A stretch of DNA of 64,000 nucleotides from CBDDFV01 sp965227335 (GTDB lineage Bacteria; Planctomycetota; Phycisphaerae; Phycisphaerales; SM1A02), in assembly GCA_965227335.1 (NCBI GenBank), contig CBDDFV010000006.1, forward strand, positions 248,001 to 312,000, written 5' to 3'. Position 1 is the first letter of the stretch; every line of letters starts with the position of its first letter. Position numbers and translations under genes: made by a program. Of the stretch, positions 1-8,620 are shown piece by piece. A model generated the notes under the pieces. The model was not told the origin of the DNA. It searched no databases and saw only the letters and a list, made by a program, of their open reading frames with translations.

Positions 1-240
1 GATCGCGCCGAAGCCGGCGTCGCCGGTATCCCAGACCATCTCGAACTCGACGCTCGCCTCCTTGAGCGTCGCCACGATAGCCCGCCAACCGGCGTTCCCG
101 CGGGTCGTGACATCCGCTTCGCCCGCTTCGAGCGAGAGCGTGACATCCTTCGTGTTCGTCAGCTCGAGCCATGATCCGGCGGCGTCCTGCCCGCCGACCA
201 TGTAGTTGAGCACGGCTTCCATGCCGAGTTTGATGGCCAT
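1..240 (-). CDS. Phage major tail tube protein (N-terminal part)
   Basis: The gene starts at the ATG at 240 and reads off the left edge, so only about 80 residues are visible (MAIKLGMEAVLNYM...). The segment containing TNTKDVTLSLEAGEADVTTR followed by RGNAGW and EFEMVWDT is typical of the phage tail tube family of long-tailed phages, whose subunits stack into the hollow tail tube. Its place after the capsid, head-tail and tail-completion genes is where a siphovirus tail tube gene is expected. Family call is by motif; the C-terminal part and any downstream tape-measure gene lie outside the window. Confidence 0.75.
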   Translation of the reverse strand, partial: MAIKLGMEAVLNYMVGGQDAAGSWLELTNTKDVTLSLEAGEADVTTRGNAGWRAIVATLKEASVEFEMVWDTGDAGFGAI

Positions 241-255
241 GACGCTGGTGACTCC

Positions 256-522
256 CTACACGGTGCGGGTGAAGCCGGAGACGAGCAGGTAATCCCCGAG
301 CGTCCCCTTCGCCTGGATCTGTGACAGATCGACGCCTTCGAGCGTGAGTTGCTGGTTCCGGTCCATGTCGAACTCCGTCACGCCGTCGTCGCAGAGCAGA
401 CTCGCCGTCCCCGCCGCGTGGTTGCGGATCGTGAACGTGCCGACCAGGCGCTCCGCCGCGAGCGGTTGGTACGTGGTTCCGAGCGTGATGGAGCGGATGA
501 CCGGTGCGTTCACGGGCGTCAC
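256..522 (-). CDS. Small phage protein of unknown function
   Basis: 88 residues (MTPVNAPVIRS...), overlapping the preceding tail-completion gene by 4 bases (ATGA), which indicates translational coupling. No membrane segment or known motif is seen; the alternating hydrophobic/polar pattern suggests a beta-rich fold. It lies immediately upstream of the tail tube gene, so a structural or head-tail interface role is likely by position only. Confidence 0.55.
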   Translation of the reverse strand: MTPVNAPVIRSITLGTTYQPLAAERLVGTFTIRNHAAGTASLLCDDGVTEFDMDRNQQLTLEGVDLSQIQAKGTLGDYLLVSGFTRTV

Positions 523-941
523 CTCTTCACGCGATAGGTCACAGAAAGCACGCTCGTCAGCTGGCGGTGCTGATCCAGGTGCTCGGCCGCCACGACGGGG
601 TCGTGCTCGATCGACATCCAGACCGCTTGCGGGACCGACGGGAGCCGTTTGATCCGCAGGTGATCCGCGATCTCCTCGGCGAGCCCCAGCAGCTCATCCA
701 CCCGCTCGTCGCTTTCGACCTTCTGCTGGAGGCCGATGTCGACCGTGCAGTCGAAGAACGAGTACTGCCGCGCGGCGTTGCGGATCTCGAGCGACTTCGG
801 AACCACACTCACGCGGAGGTCCTGTAGCTCCGCCAGTTCGAACGAGGGCTGGTGAAGACGCTGAGCTTCGAACGCCTCGCTGAACGCGTGGTCGTTCAGA
901 GCTGCGGTCACGCCATCGGCGATATCGGTCAGTACGCTCAC
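519..941 (-). CDS. Phage tail completion / tail terminator-like protein
   Basis: 140 residues (MSVLTDIADGVTAALNDHAF...). An N-terminal helix is followed by a segment resembling the small tail-terminator/minor tail proteins (lambda gpU/gpZ type): strands such as DLRVSVVP and a D-x-T-V-D-I-G-L strand, then a helical stretch with repeated acidic residues. The gene lies between head-tail connector-like genes and the tail tube gene, exactly where tail completion proteins sit in siphoviruses. It overlaps both neighbours by 4 bases. The call is mainly positional; sequence support is moderate. Confidence 0.5.
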   Translation of the reverse strand: MSVLTDIADGVTAALNDHAFSEAFEAQRLHQPSFELAELQDLRVSVVPKSLEIRNAARQYSFFDCTVDIGLQQKVESDERVDELLGLAEEIADHLRIKRLPSVPQAVWMSIEHDPVVAAEHLDQHRQLTSVLSVTYRVKR

Positions 942-1180
942 GGCGTCTCCCTGCCGTTCATCCGGCCTTCGAGGTATGAGACCCGCCGCTCGACGGCCTG
1001 GTACTCGGTGCGGAGCCCACGGGCCTCGACGATCAGCTCATCCAGACGCTGCTCGACGTGATCGAGCTTCGTCGTGACGACCCCCCACTGGACGGTCACT
1101 GCCAAGGCCGCGAGAACGAGCGTGACGATGATGCCCGACCAGCGTGAGAGGCCAGGGTGTTTCGGGGTCTGATTCGTCAT
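938..1180 (-). CDS. Small single-pass membrane protein with coiled coil, phage
   Basis: 80 residues. A hydrophobic segment at about residues 16-35 (IIVTLVLAALAVTVQWGVV) is followed by an amphipathic heptad-like stretch (KLDHVEQRLDELIVEARGLRTEYQAVERRVSYLEGRM). This one-membrane-helix plus coiled-coil plan is common in small phage proteins, including holin-like and spanin-like ones, but nothing identifies it as either. It overlaps both neighbours by 4 bases inside the structural operon. Confidence 0.6.
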   Translation of the reverse strand: MTNQTPKHPGLSRWSGIIVTLVLAALAVTVQWGVVTTKLDHVEQRLDELIVEARGLRTEYQAVERRVSYLEGRMNGRETP

Positions 1181-1560
1181 GCCGCCTCCGTCGCGATGTG
1201 CTTGGTGTGGATGCGAAGCGAGAGGCGGTACGAGTCCGCGTAGCGGAAGCAGGGCTCTGAGCCGAACGCCATGACCTCGTAGATGAACACCGAGTCGCCA
1301 GCCGTCTCTCGGATCCGGTCGCCCACCATTGGCAGAGTGACCTCACCGTCGAGCACAAGGTCCGCCGTCTGCACCAGGAAGTCTCGAGCCTCGATCCGCT
1401 GGATCCCGCCGTAGTCGTCCGTCTGCTCGAAGGTCGTCTGCCCGATCGTCGCGTTGAGCTCGACCGATGCCGCGCCGCGCTGGTACGTCACGGGCCTCGA
1501 CATGTGGGCATGCCGCTGACCGTTCAGGAATTGAGCGCCTTGTTCGAGCAGATCCGCCAT
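1177..1560 (-). CDS. Phage head-tail connector-like protein
   Basis: 127 residues (MADLLEQGAQFLNGQRHAHM...). The sequence is beta-rich (VTYQRGAASVELNATIGQTTF, GEVTLPMVGDRIRE), compatible with a head-tail stopper/adaptor of the gpFII type, which joins the filled head to the tail. The gene directly follows the decoration protein gene and overlaps the next gene by 4 bases. Function is inferred from gene order more than from sequence. Confidence 0.5.
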   Translation of the reverse strand: MADLLEQGAQFLNGQRHAHMSRPVTYQRGAASVELNATIGQTTFEQTDDYGGIQRIEARDFLVQTADLVLDGEVTLPMVGDRIRETAGDSVFIYEVMAFGSEPCFRYADSYRLSLRIHTKHIATEAA

Positions 1561-1568
1561 GGGAGGAA

Positions 1569-1907
1569 CTACTGGCTCAGACGGACGCGGACCGTCGTTG
1601 CGTCGTCGTCCGCCGCCTTGACGCTCCGGCCGAGCTTCTTGTTGGCGCCGGCTGCACTGTCGGCAGTCGCCTGCGAGGCCGCCTCGTCCCAGAAGACGTC
1701 GACGCCGACCCCGATCGCCGAGCCGCCGCCCGTCGCCTTGGCGATGTCGAAGACGCCCTCGACGTCGATCGAGCCAAGTACGTTCGCGGGGATGTCGCGC
1801 TTCGCGACCCCCACGAGTTCGCCCTGCACAATCACGTCGCCCGCGTTGACCGCCGCGCCCGGGGTGTAGTCGATCGTGTCTCCGCGGTGAACATACGTCG
1901 CCGTCAT
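1569..1907 (-). CDS. DUF2190-type capsid decoration protein
   Basis: 112 residues. It opens with MTATYVHRGDTIDYTPGAAV, then contains GDVIVQGELVGVAKRDIPA, GSIDVEGVFDIAKA and IGVGVDVFWDEA, the pattern of the DUF2190 family found next to phage capsid genes and thought to form a small capsid cement/decoration protein on the outside of the head. It lies 29 bases downstream of the capsid gene and upstream of the head-tail genes, agreeing with this role. Confidence 0.75.
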   Translation of the reverse strand: MTATYVHRGDTIDYTPGAAVNAGDVIVQGELVGVAKRDIPANVLGSIDVEGVFDIAKATGGGSAIGVGVDVFWDEAASQATADSAAGANKKLGRSVKAADDDATTVRVRLSQ

Positions 1908-1936
1908 GTGTCGCTACTCCTTCGTGCCGTTCGAGA

Positions 1937-3991
1937 TCACTGGCCGTTCATCTTCACGCCGCCGCGCGGCTCCTGTTTCGCAACCCCGAAGTCGTGGTAG
2001 CCGCGCATCTGGATGCCGAGGTTGTTGAAGTCGGCGTCCGCACTCTCGACCGTCGGCTGCTGCTGACCGTTGAGGAACGCCACCTCGATCACCGGCATGT
2101 CCGCCGGATCCGCCAGGAGGTACCAGGCCAGACCGCTCGCGCCCGAGTACTTCGGGTTGCTCAGGTAGCTCGACCGGACCGGGCGGAACTTGCCCGCGTG
2201 CGGGTTCGCCACCGGCGTCTTCTTCGTCGACGCCGGATCACGCAGCTCGGTCGAGTTCATGATCTGGGTCGCCGGCACGTAGAGACCGTTCGGCACCAGC
2301 AGGATCACCGGCGCGACCGCGAGCGGATGCCCATCGGGATCGGTCTGATCCAGGAACATCGTCTCGGCCTGCGTCAGCGCGTCGATCCCGAGCGCCGTTC
2401 CCACCCCGTCAGCGTAGTTGCCGTTCTCCGCCGCGAAGAACGCCGCGTTGCTCAGGAACTCCGCCCAGAAGACGTCGTTCAGCTTGAGCGCCCCGCCACG
2501 GCCGAGCCGTCGCGGCACTGCGGTCAGCGCGTCGAGATCGTCGTTGATGAGATCGCGGCGGTCGATCCCGAACATCCGGCCGTAGGTCTTGGCCTGGTTG
2601 GTGTACGCCGTCTCCCCGACCGAGGCATGCTTGAGTTCGCCGCCAGGAGCGATCTCCTCGTAGACGAAGCCGCCCGTCAGCGAGTAGCTCGAGACCTGCT
2701 TGAAGTCGCGGACCGAGCGGATCGCCGCGATCTCACGCCAGGTCGACTCGACCGCCTCGAAGCCCGCCCGAAGGAACTTGTTCGCGACGTTCGAAAGGAT
2801 CCCCGGCAGCGACATCGTGCTGAAGCCCGACGCCTGCATGTCATTCGCGAACGCGAACTGGAGCAGCGACTTGAGGTCGCTTCGGCCGAAGCCGCGATAG
2901 CCGTTTGCCTGGGCGAAGATCAGGAGCGTCTCGCACAGACCGAGCCCGTGGCGATACTCGCGACTCGCCGCCTCGAGCGTCCGCTCGCCGAAGTGAGCTT
3001 CCAGGGCTGGCGTCTCAAGACCGCCCGCCATACAGAGCGCCGCCTCGATCATCGCGCCCTCGACCCGCTCCGCCTGCGGACGCGGACCCGCCACACCCTC
3101 GTACGTGCGGCCGAGTCGCAGGAACTCGAGCTGCAGCTTCTCCGGCTTCCACCCCGCTTCGAGCGCGGCGTGGGCCAGCCGCCCAAGATCGTCGGCCAGT
3201 TCCGGCCGCTGCGCGAGAACCTCGGCCGTCATCGACTGGATGCGTCGCCGCCGCTCCGTCTCCTCGCGAGCCCGCGCAGTGATCTGATCGATCTCGAGCG
3301 TCGGATCGCTGGGGGCGAACGGGTCGTTCCGCTTCGTGGGCGGAGCCTGCGCTGAGGGGGTCTGGTCGGCGGCGGTCAGGTCGGTATCGCCAGGAAGATC
3401 GTGAGAGGGCATCGCCTGAATCTCCTCGTCATGGTGCTGGGCGGCGATCCGGGCCTGCGTCTGTTGGTCCGCGCCGAGATCGACGAAGCTGATTTCATTG
3501 AGTGTGGTCTTGTGGGCAACGTAGACCGGTCCGGTGAACTTCTTGCCGTTCACGGTCACCGCCACGTCGCGCTTGATGAACTCGATCTCGTCCACCGACG
3601 CGCCGATCGAGGCCTGCCACGGAAAGCCCTTCTTGCCGCTGGCGACGATCTCTTCAGCGGCCCGCGTGTTCCGGGAGACGACGCCTTCTGCGACCAGTTC
3701 GCCATCCTCGACCGCGATGCGCTCGGTGTGACCCACACCCTCGAAGGCCGAGTGCTGGAACCGCACCGGCCGGCGCTGGGCCGGGATCGACATGCCGTCG
3801 AGATTGACGACGACCGGATACGCGAAGCCCAGCGTGCGAATGGCGCCGCCGGTGTACGCGATCATAGAGAATCGCGGCAGCGCGCCCTCGCCCGACTCCC
3901 CATCCGAGGGCGGCGGGGCGGCGGCTTCAATCGCGACCTCGCACCCGATCGCAAGGATGTCCGGCGTCTCAGTCTTCGTCGCGGTCGTCAT
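1937..3991 (-). CDS. Fused prohead protease and major capsid protein
   Basis: 684 residues, much longer than a lone major capsid protein (usually 300-400). Residues about 40-190 look like an HK97-type prohead protease: RPVRFQHSAFEGVGHTERI, GELVAEGVVSRNTRAAEEI, PWQASIGASVDEIEFI, and LNEISFVDLGADQQT. Residues about 300-684 resemble the Mu gpT-like major head protein (GFSTMSLPGILSNVANKFLRAGFEAVESTW..., EFLSNAAFFA, PSKYSGASGLAWYL-like strands, HDFGVAKQEPRGG end). The linker between them (about 195-300) is rich in charged helix and may serve as scaffold. It overlaps the portal gene by 23 bases. The protease presumably cuts itself and the linker during head maturation; cleavage sites cannot be told from sequence. 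Confidence 0.75.
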   Translation of the reverse strand: MTTATKTETPDILAIGCEVAIEAAAPPPSDGESGEGALPRFSMIAYTGGAIRTLGFAYPVVVNLDGMSIPAQRRPVRFQHSAFEGVGHTERIAVEDGELVAEGVVSRNTRAAEEIVASGKKGFPWQASIGASVDEIEFIKRDVAVTVNGKKFTGPVYVAHKTTLNEISFVDLGADQQTQARIAAQHHDEEIQAMPSHDLPGDTDLTAADQTPSAQAPPTKRNDPFAPSDPTLEIDQITARAREETERRRRIQSMTAEVLAQRPELADDLGRLAHAALEAGWKPEKLQLEFLRLGRTYEGVAGPRPQAERVEGAMIEAALCMAGGLETPALEAHFGERTLEAASREYRHGLGLCETLLIFAQANGYRGFGRSDLKSLLQFAFANDMQASGFSTMSLPGILSNVANKFLRAGFEAVESTWREIAAIRSVRDFKQVSSYSLTGGFVYEEIAPGGELKHASVGETAYTNQAKTYGRMFGIDRRDLINDDLDALTAVPRRLGRGGALKLNDVFWAEFLSNAAFFAAENGNYADGVGTALGIDALTQAETMFLDQTDPDGHPLAVAPVILLVPNGLYVPATQIMNSTELRDPASTKKTPVANPHAGKFRPVRSSYLSNPKYSGASGLAWYLLADPADMPVIEVAFLNGQQQPTVESADADFNNLGIQMRGYHDFGVAKQEPRGGVKMNGQ

Positions 3992-5495
3992 CGTCTTCCT
4001 CCACGCCCGCAGGAACGCCTGCGGGTTCAGCGTCAGCGTCCGTGGGAATCCCCAGGGACGTCATCAACTCGCGTTCCTTGGCGATCTGCCGAAGCTCCGC
4101 TTCCCAATCGAGACCCTGACGGGCGTACTCGCGGGCGAGCGATGTCGTCCGACTCGCCAACCGTGTCGCCTGGGCGTTCGCTTCCTTCGCCGGATCGACG
4201 TGCTCATTCCCATCCCAGAACCACTGCGCCCGAATCCGGCTGGCGGCGCCGAGCACGCGGAGCGGCTGCGGCAGCAGGTCCTCGACGAGGACCGCTTCTT
4301 CGAGCCACGCAGCGAAGATGCGGTCGAGGACCGTCCGCTCGAGATGGGCCTGCTCGATCCGGATGCTCTTGAAGTACGTCTGGTGGTCGAGTCGCCCGGA
4401 GGCGTAGTTGTAGCCCGAGGAGTTCCCGGCCGCGACGTTGAACGGCATGCTCAGGCAGCGCGCGATCTCGTTGAGGATCTCTCGCTTGAACTCGGCGTAG
4501 GTCGTGGCGGGCTGCTCGGCCTTAAGCTGCGCCATCTTCCAGCCGCCGGGCATCGTCAGCAGCATCCGCTGCTCGAGTTCGATGGCGTCCATCGGCTCGA
4601 CGTCTTCGGCTTCGCCGTTCGCGGGGGCGTCGGTGTAGAGGACGCCGGCGAAGTCGGCCGCTGTCTCCGCCGCGGCGATCACCGCGAGTGTGAAGCGTCG
4701 AAGCTGGGCGAAGAGCGGCAGCGCCGGCGTGATGTCCGGGATCCCGCGGCTCTGACCCGGTCGATCCACGCGGAAGTAGTGGATCATCTCCGACGCTCGG
4801 ATCCGGTCGTACTCGAATCCCGTCCGCATCTGCATGTCGCCGGGATGCTGCTTCAGGACGTGGTACGCGACCGGGTTCCCCAGCGCATCGAAGACGATCC
4901 CGTCGATCGCGCGAGGCTGACTGAAGGGGAGGTCGGGCGTGGCGACCTGGTCGGCTTCGATCAGCCGGAGGTCGAGTTGGACGGGAGACCGCGAGTCCGC
5001 CTTCCGGGGGTTGCGGGCGAGGAGCGCGAACGCCTCGCCGGACTCCGCTCGGGCCATCCGCATCGTCCGGAGCTTCGCGGGGAGCCCGATCCCCGCCGCC
5101 CACTCCGCGAACGCCGCCTCAACGCGTCGATCCACATCCGGGTCGCCGGTCAGGATCTGCAGTCGAGGACCCGTGCCCACGACGTCGTTCGCGAGCGTGC
5201 AGACAATGCCGCGGGCATAGCTGTTGTTGGCGACCTCGTACCGTGATCGGTTCCGCAGGACGCGCCGGACCGACGGACTCGCGGCCGCATCGGCGCTCAA
5301 GCCATCGGCGTTCGCCCAATGGCGGCGGTTCCCGTCGGTGGTCACCGCCGCGTCGTATCGCGCGGCGATCTCCTCGGTGCGCGGCCGCAGGCCCCGCAGG
5401 AGGCCTCGCAGCGGCAGGGCCATGGCCGCTGCGGTCTTCGCTTCCTGCGTCGAGACGCTCCTGCGGGGCCGAGATGTGCGAAACAGTCCGAGCAT
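3969..5495 (-). CDS. Phage portal protein (lambda gpB type)
   Basis: 508 residues, normal length for a lambda-type portal, the dodecameric ring at one head vertex through which DNA passes. Family-typical segments include the N-terminal RRVLRNRSRYEVANNSYARG, the DVVGTGPRLQ segment, RLIEADQVATPD, DGIVFDALGNPVAYHVLKQHPGD, and the core PFNVAAGNSSGYNYASGRLDHQTY. The C-terminal tail is strongly acidic (EEDDDDRDED). It lies 7 bases downstream of a 65-residue protein and overlaps the protease-capsid gene by 23 bases. Confidence in the family is high. Confidence 0.88.
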   Translation of the reverse strand: MLGLFRTSRPRRSVSTQEAKTAAAMALPLRGLLRGLRPRTEEIAARYDAAVTTDGNRRHWANADGLSADAAASPSVRRVLRNRSRYEVANNSYARGIVCTLANDVVGTGPRLQILTGDPDVDRRVEAAFAEWAAGIGLPAKLRTMRMARAESGEAFALLARNPRKADSRSPVQLDLRLIEADQVATPDLPFSQPRAIDGIVFDALGNPVAYHVLKQHPGDMQMRTGFEYDRIRASEMIHYFRVDRPGQSRGIPDITPALPLFAQLRRFTLAVIAAAETAADFAGVLYTDAPANGEAEDVEPMDAIELEQRMLLTMPGGWKMAQLKAEQPATTYAEFKREILNEIARCLSMPFNVAAGNSSGYNYASGRLDHQTYFKSIRIEQAHLERTVLDRIFAAWLEEAVLVEDLLPQPLRVLGAASRIRAQWFWDGNEHVDPAKEANAQATRLASRTTSLAREYARQGLDWEAELRQIAKERELMTSLGIPTDADAEPAGVPAGVEEDDDDRDED

Positions 5496-5501
5496 GAACG
5501 C

Positions 5502-5699
5502 CTACGTGCTTCCGTGCGGGATGGCCCGGGTCACCTTGATCCCGAGCCCCTTCTTCTTGACCGCTTCCTTCGAGTTCAGGTAGCGGTCCGCATCGACCTG
5601 GTCCTTCAGGCCGTGCTGCTCGACGCTGCCGGCGTCGCCGGATGCGCGCTTCGGACCCGCGGCGTTCTCCTTGATGGCGTCGCCGAGATCCTCAGGCAC
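5502..5699 (-). CDS. Small phage protein upstream of portal (gpW position)
   Basis: 65 residues (MPEDLGDAIKENAAGPKR...), polar, with a basic C-terminal half (YLNSKEAVKKKGLGIKVTR). It occupies the slot just before the portal where lambda has gpW, but the sequence does not show the gpW fold signature, so the name is positional only. Tight spacing (3 and 7 bases) with both neighbours supports a real gene. Confidence 0.55.
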   Translation of the reverse strand: MPEDLGDAIKENAAGPKRASGDAGSVEQHGLKDQVDADRYLNSKEAVKKKGLGIKVTRAIPHGST

Positions 5700-5702
5700 G
5701 GA

Positions 5703-6182
5703 TCAGCCTCCGACCGCCGGCGTGTCGCCCGGGTTCTCCGGCAGATCCACCGAGTTCTCGCCGAACTCGATCATGCCGCGGGCGTTCTCGATCAGCGCCT
5801 CGAGGCGGCTGCGATCCGACTCGAAGATGCCCGTGGCACGGTCCTTCGACTGGCTGTGCGTCAGTTCGACGTGCGCGGCCTTGAATCGCCGCACCAGGTC
5901 CCGCACTTCCGCGTTCTCGATCGCGTTGATCTGTTCGTCCAGCGGGAACTCCGCGATCGGGTACGCCGTCGGATGGGTCTTCGGGAGGTCGAGCGGGTTC
6001 GCCGGGTTCGAGATCACCTCGACATACGACTCGAGCCGGTCGAGGTACGCCGTCGCGCGGCCGCGGTCGTGCTCGTTGAACTCAGCCTGGCGGGCCGACT
6101 GGCTCGCGATAATCTCGTTAGCGAACGTGACGAGCCGATCGGCGGCTCCGGCGATGTCGAAGTTGGCGACGCTGGTCGGCAT
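5703..6182 (-). CDS. Phage protein of unknown function
   Basis: 159 residues (MPTSVANFDIAGAADRLVTF...). Mainly helical with many charged residues; no motif or membrane segment recognised. The C-terminus is proline- and glycine-rich (DLPENPGDTPAVGG). It is embedded in the minus-strand structural operon, 3 bases from the next gene and 9 bases from the previous, so a virion or assembly role is possible. Confidence 0.55.
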   Translation of the reverse strand: MPTSVANFDIAGAADRLVTFANEIIASQSARQAEFNEHDRGRATAYLDRLESYVEVISNPANPLDLPKTHPTAYPIAEFPLDEQINAIENAEVRDLVRRFKAAHVELTHSQSKDRATGIFESDRSRLEALIENARGMIEFGENSVDLPENPGDTPAVGG

Positions 6183-6191
6183 GGCGGGCTC

Positions 6192-6410
6192 CTACTCCCA
6201 ATGCGACATCAGACCGCGCGTCGTCTGACGGGCGCGATGTCGGCGTTCTCGCTTGTTGAAGGTGTTCACCGCCACCGCGGTGTCTCGACCCTGCAGATGG
6301 GCCACCCACGCTTCCTGCGCGGCATCTTCGCGGTCGGCTCGGCTCGTCATTCGCATCTCGAGCGCGAGCCGGGCGTCATTGGTCGTGCTGGGAAGCGCGA
6401 GGTGGGCCAT
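6192..6410 (-). CDS. Small basic phage protein with sigma region 2-like stretch
   Basis: 72 residues. The segment SRADREDAAQEAWVAHLQGR resembles the D-x-x-DLxQEAWxxxL helix of sigma-70 region 2, and the C-terminal half is very basic (NKRERRHRARQTTRG), suggesting nucleic-acid binding. It lacks region 4, so it is not a complete sigma factor; a truncated regulator or chance resemblance are alternatives. It is the first gene of the head module after the cargo cassette and has no close upstream partner. Confidence 0.45.
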   Translation of the reverse strand: MAHLALPSTTNDARLALEMRMTSRADREDAAQEAWVAHLQGRDTAVAVNTFNKRERRHRARQTTRGLMSHWE

Positions 6411-6561
6411 CTACCCAGTACAGACTGGGGAGCGGGCACATCCAACGTCGAATCAGGCGATTGACGCGGATCGTTCCGTATCTAGACATGCACGCGCTTC
6501 GTCGCTGGACAGGGGGTGACACCGTGGACATCCAATTCAGCGCAACGGGTTCACCCCAGCC

Positions 6562-6600
6562 TAGAAAACGACAACCCCGCGGCGAAGTCGCCACGGGGCT
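6562..6600 (-). terminator. Intrinsic terminator after beta-helix gene
   Basis: On the minus strand CCCCGTGGCG-ACTT-CGCCGCGGGG folds into a 10-bp stem with one G-T pair, followed by TTGTCGTTTTC. It lies 26 bases past the stop of the beta-helix gene and separates that cassette from the head genes. Confidence 0.75.
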
Positions 6601-6625
6601 GTAGGAGCTGTCTTGAACGGCGGAC

Positions 6626-8488
6626 TCAGTGTCGGCCGAAGGGATCGTTGCACATGGTGCAGCTCGAGGTGCAGAAGGGCTCACACTCCAGCATGTAGTG
6701 CAGCATCCAGCACAACCAGCACTCCGCGTTACTCCCGCCAAGACCCGTCAAGAACGCATTCCAGTCGGCGTTGGTCAATCCGATCGAGAGCAGGTACGCC
6801 TGGAACGTCTGTCCGCCGCCGGTGTCACAGTCACCCCATGCGGCGAGCAGCGCGGCGAGATCAGCCGGGCCAACCGTTCCGTCCTGATCGAAGTCTGCAT
6901 CGCTACCAGGATTTGATCCCCATGCAGCGAGCAGCGCAGCCAAGTCGGCCGGGCCGACGGCTCCATCTCCATCGACGTCACCGAGGCACGTGACATACTC
7001 ATAGGCCCCCATGTCCACCTCGCCGTACCTGACCCGGTTGCCGAGATCCAGGTCCGGCGCCGGCTCACTCGCATTGCCGTCGCTGTCGAAGTCGAAGAAA
7101 TCAGCATTCGAGGCGACGTCGGTGAAGGTCTCGTCACCAGCATCGATCGCCGGCGAACCGTCGCTGAGACGATAGTCGCCAGACGTGGCGTCCACGAACT
7201 GCGGATCCGCGTCGATATTGTCCGCGCCTGTGGCATCGAAGATCAGAAGATCCTCGATGTCGCAATGCTGGATGTCGATCGCGGACACGCAACAGATTTG
7301 GACGCTCTGCTGCATCCCAATCTGCTCCGCCTCCAGGCATTCGGCCGCTCCGCCATATGGCGGACAGCCATCGGCAGAATTGCCCCAGAAAATCGAGTTG
7401 TAGATCTCAACCTGACCTTTCCGTGAGATATGAAGGCCACCACTGTACGTGACCGCATGATTCGAGCTGAAAGTGCACTGCTCGATAGCCACTACGGTGT
7501 CATCGGTATTCCCCAGCCCGCCGAGCGACAGTCCGCCCCCGAATGCCGGACTTGAATCCGTCACATTGCCGGCGAAGAGACAGTTGAAAAGCCTCGCGTC
7601 GCTGTTCCCGCCGATGTAGCCTCCGCCCCCTTCGGCGCCGGCCTCGTTGTCGACAAACTCGCAGTTGAAGAACTGGACGTCCGCGTCGGATTGCTGTTCC
7701 ACGCCGGCCACGAAGAAACCGCCGCCAAGGCCGGACGCGACATTGCCCTGGAACTTGCATCGATTGACCCGGAACAGCGCCAACGCGCCGTAGAGCCCCG
7801 CGCCATCCGCACTTGTTGCGTCCCCGCTCCCGTCCGCCGCTCCGCCAAGAATGGTCACGCCGTCCAGAACCGTGTCGAGCGGCGACGTACCCGTCGTTCC
7901 CATTGTGACAACATGGAACGCGGGACCCGGAGAGGCGTCGCACTCCGAAAGCTGACTGGCCTGAGCGACGCAGGTGTCATCCCATAGGGTATCGCAGCAG
8001 AAGGGGTCGATCGCGCAGACGGCACGACAGCACTCCACCTGATCGCAGCCGGGCGTTCCGTTCTCTTCATCGCATGCCCCAGCGCCGGCGCCGCAGTTGT
8101 CGCTGTAAAGGCCAGCGCCCTGAAGCAGATCGCCGCTCAAGATGGTCTCGTAGGTGGCGGGGTCCCGGGCGGCAGGCGATCCATCGCCACCACCCGTGGG
8201 AAAGCCGCCCAACACAACGATTCGATCCAACACGAAAGTGGAGGTTCGATCGCCCGTTCCAACGGGGTTCGGCGCATCACGGTCCGGATAGTACGTGCCT
8301 TCGGCGACCCAGATCTCATCGCCGATATTCGCAGCAGCAATCGCATCCTGAAGGTGCTTGTACGCGAGAGCCCAAGAGCTTCCGTCGCCGCCGGGAGACG
8401 CATTGACGTCGACTCGAAGCGTGGCTGCACTTGCGATCGATCCGATTACTCCCGCACATAAGATGCCGAATCCAGTGGTACGTAGCAT
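6626..8488 (-). CDS. Secreted right-handed beta-helix protein with dockerin repeats, copy 1
   Basis: 620 residues. Start chosen at 8488, behind AAGGAGAAGG. A signal peptide ends near residue 21 (IGSIASA|A). Next come DVNASPGGDGSSWALAYKHLQDAI...DEIWVAEGTYYPD, the opening of planctomycete polymorphic beta-helix proteins, then a cysteine-rich insert with DPFCC...WDDTCV at about residues 130-185, then repeated coils (NCEFVDNEAGAEGGGGY, CTFSSNHAVTYSGGL). Two dockerin-like repeats follow (GDVDGDGAVGPADLAALLAA and DFDQDGTVGPADLAALLAAW). The last 35 residues carry a C-x2-C-WMLHY-x4-C-x3-C-x3-C-x2-C tail. It is a probable cell-surface or exported protein. It lies within the prophage, so it is likely cargo. 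Its partner is the HAF protein upstream. Confidence 0.85.
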   Translation of the reverse strand: MLRTTGFGILCAGVIGSIASAATLRVDVNASPGGDGSSWALAYKHLQDAIAAANIGDEIWVAEGTYYPDRDAPNPVGTGDRTSTFVLDRIVVLGGFPTGGGDGSPAARDPATYETILSGDLLQGAGLYSDNCGAGAGACDEENGTPGCDQVECCRAVCAIDPFCCDTLWDDTCVAQASQLSECDASPGPAFHVVTMGTTGTSPLDTVLDGVTILGGAADGSGDATSADGAGLYGALALFRVNRCKFQGNVASGLGGGFFVAGVEQQSDADVQFFNCEFVDNEAGAEGGGGYIGGNSDARLFNCLFAGNVTDSSPAFGGGLSLGGLGNTDDTVVAIEQCTFSSNHAVTYSGGLHISRKGQVEIYNSIFWGNSADGCPPYGGAAECLEAEQIGMQQSVQICCVSAIDIQHCDIEDLLIFDATGADNIDADPQFVDATSGDYRLSDGSPAIDAGDETFTDVASNADFFDFDSDGNASEPAPDLDLGNRVRYGEVDMGAYEYVTCLGDVDGDGAVGPADLAALLAAWGSNPGSDADFDQDGTVGPADLAALLAAWGDCDTGGGQTFQAYLLSIGLTNADWNAFLTGLGGSNAECWLCWMLHYMLECEPFCTSSCTMCNDPFGRH

Positions 8489-8563
8489 GACACCTTCTCC
8501 TTAGCTATTCGCTCAATGCACGGCGACAGCCAGCACCCTTGCAGCACCGCGCTGCAGTAGTGT

Positions 8564-8580
8564 GAAAAGCCACCGGGCTA
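8564..8580 (-). terminator. Weak terminator-like hairpin after HAF gene, copy 1
   Basis: The minus strand reads AGCC-CGGT-GGCT followed by TTTTC, a 4-bp stem with a short T tract, about 40 bases after the HAF-protein stop. A second small stem (TGCAGC...GCTGCA at 8540-8556) is next to it. Weak but in the right place between the two cassette genes. Confidence 0.35.
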
Positions 8581-8620
8581 TTGTGTTTCTGTCCCGCGAG
8601 CCCCTTCGAATCTGATAGAC

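Noticed and set aside
1994..3355. 453-residue plus-strand frame antisense to the capsid gene
   Set aside because: Arg- and Leu-rich shadow of a gene with clear capsid features on the other strand.
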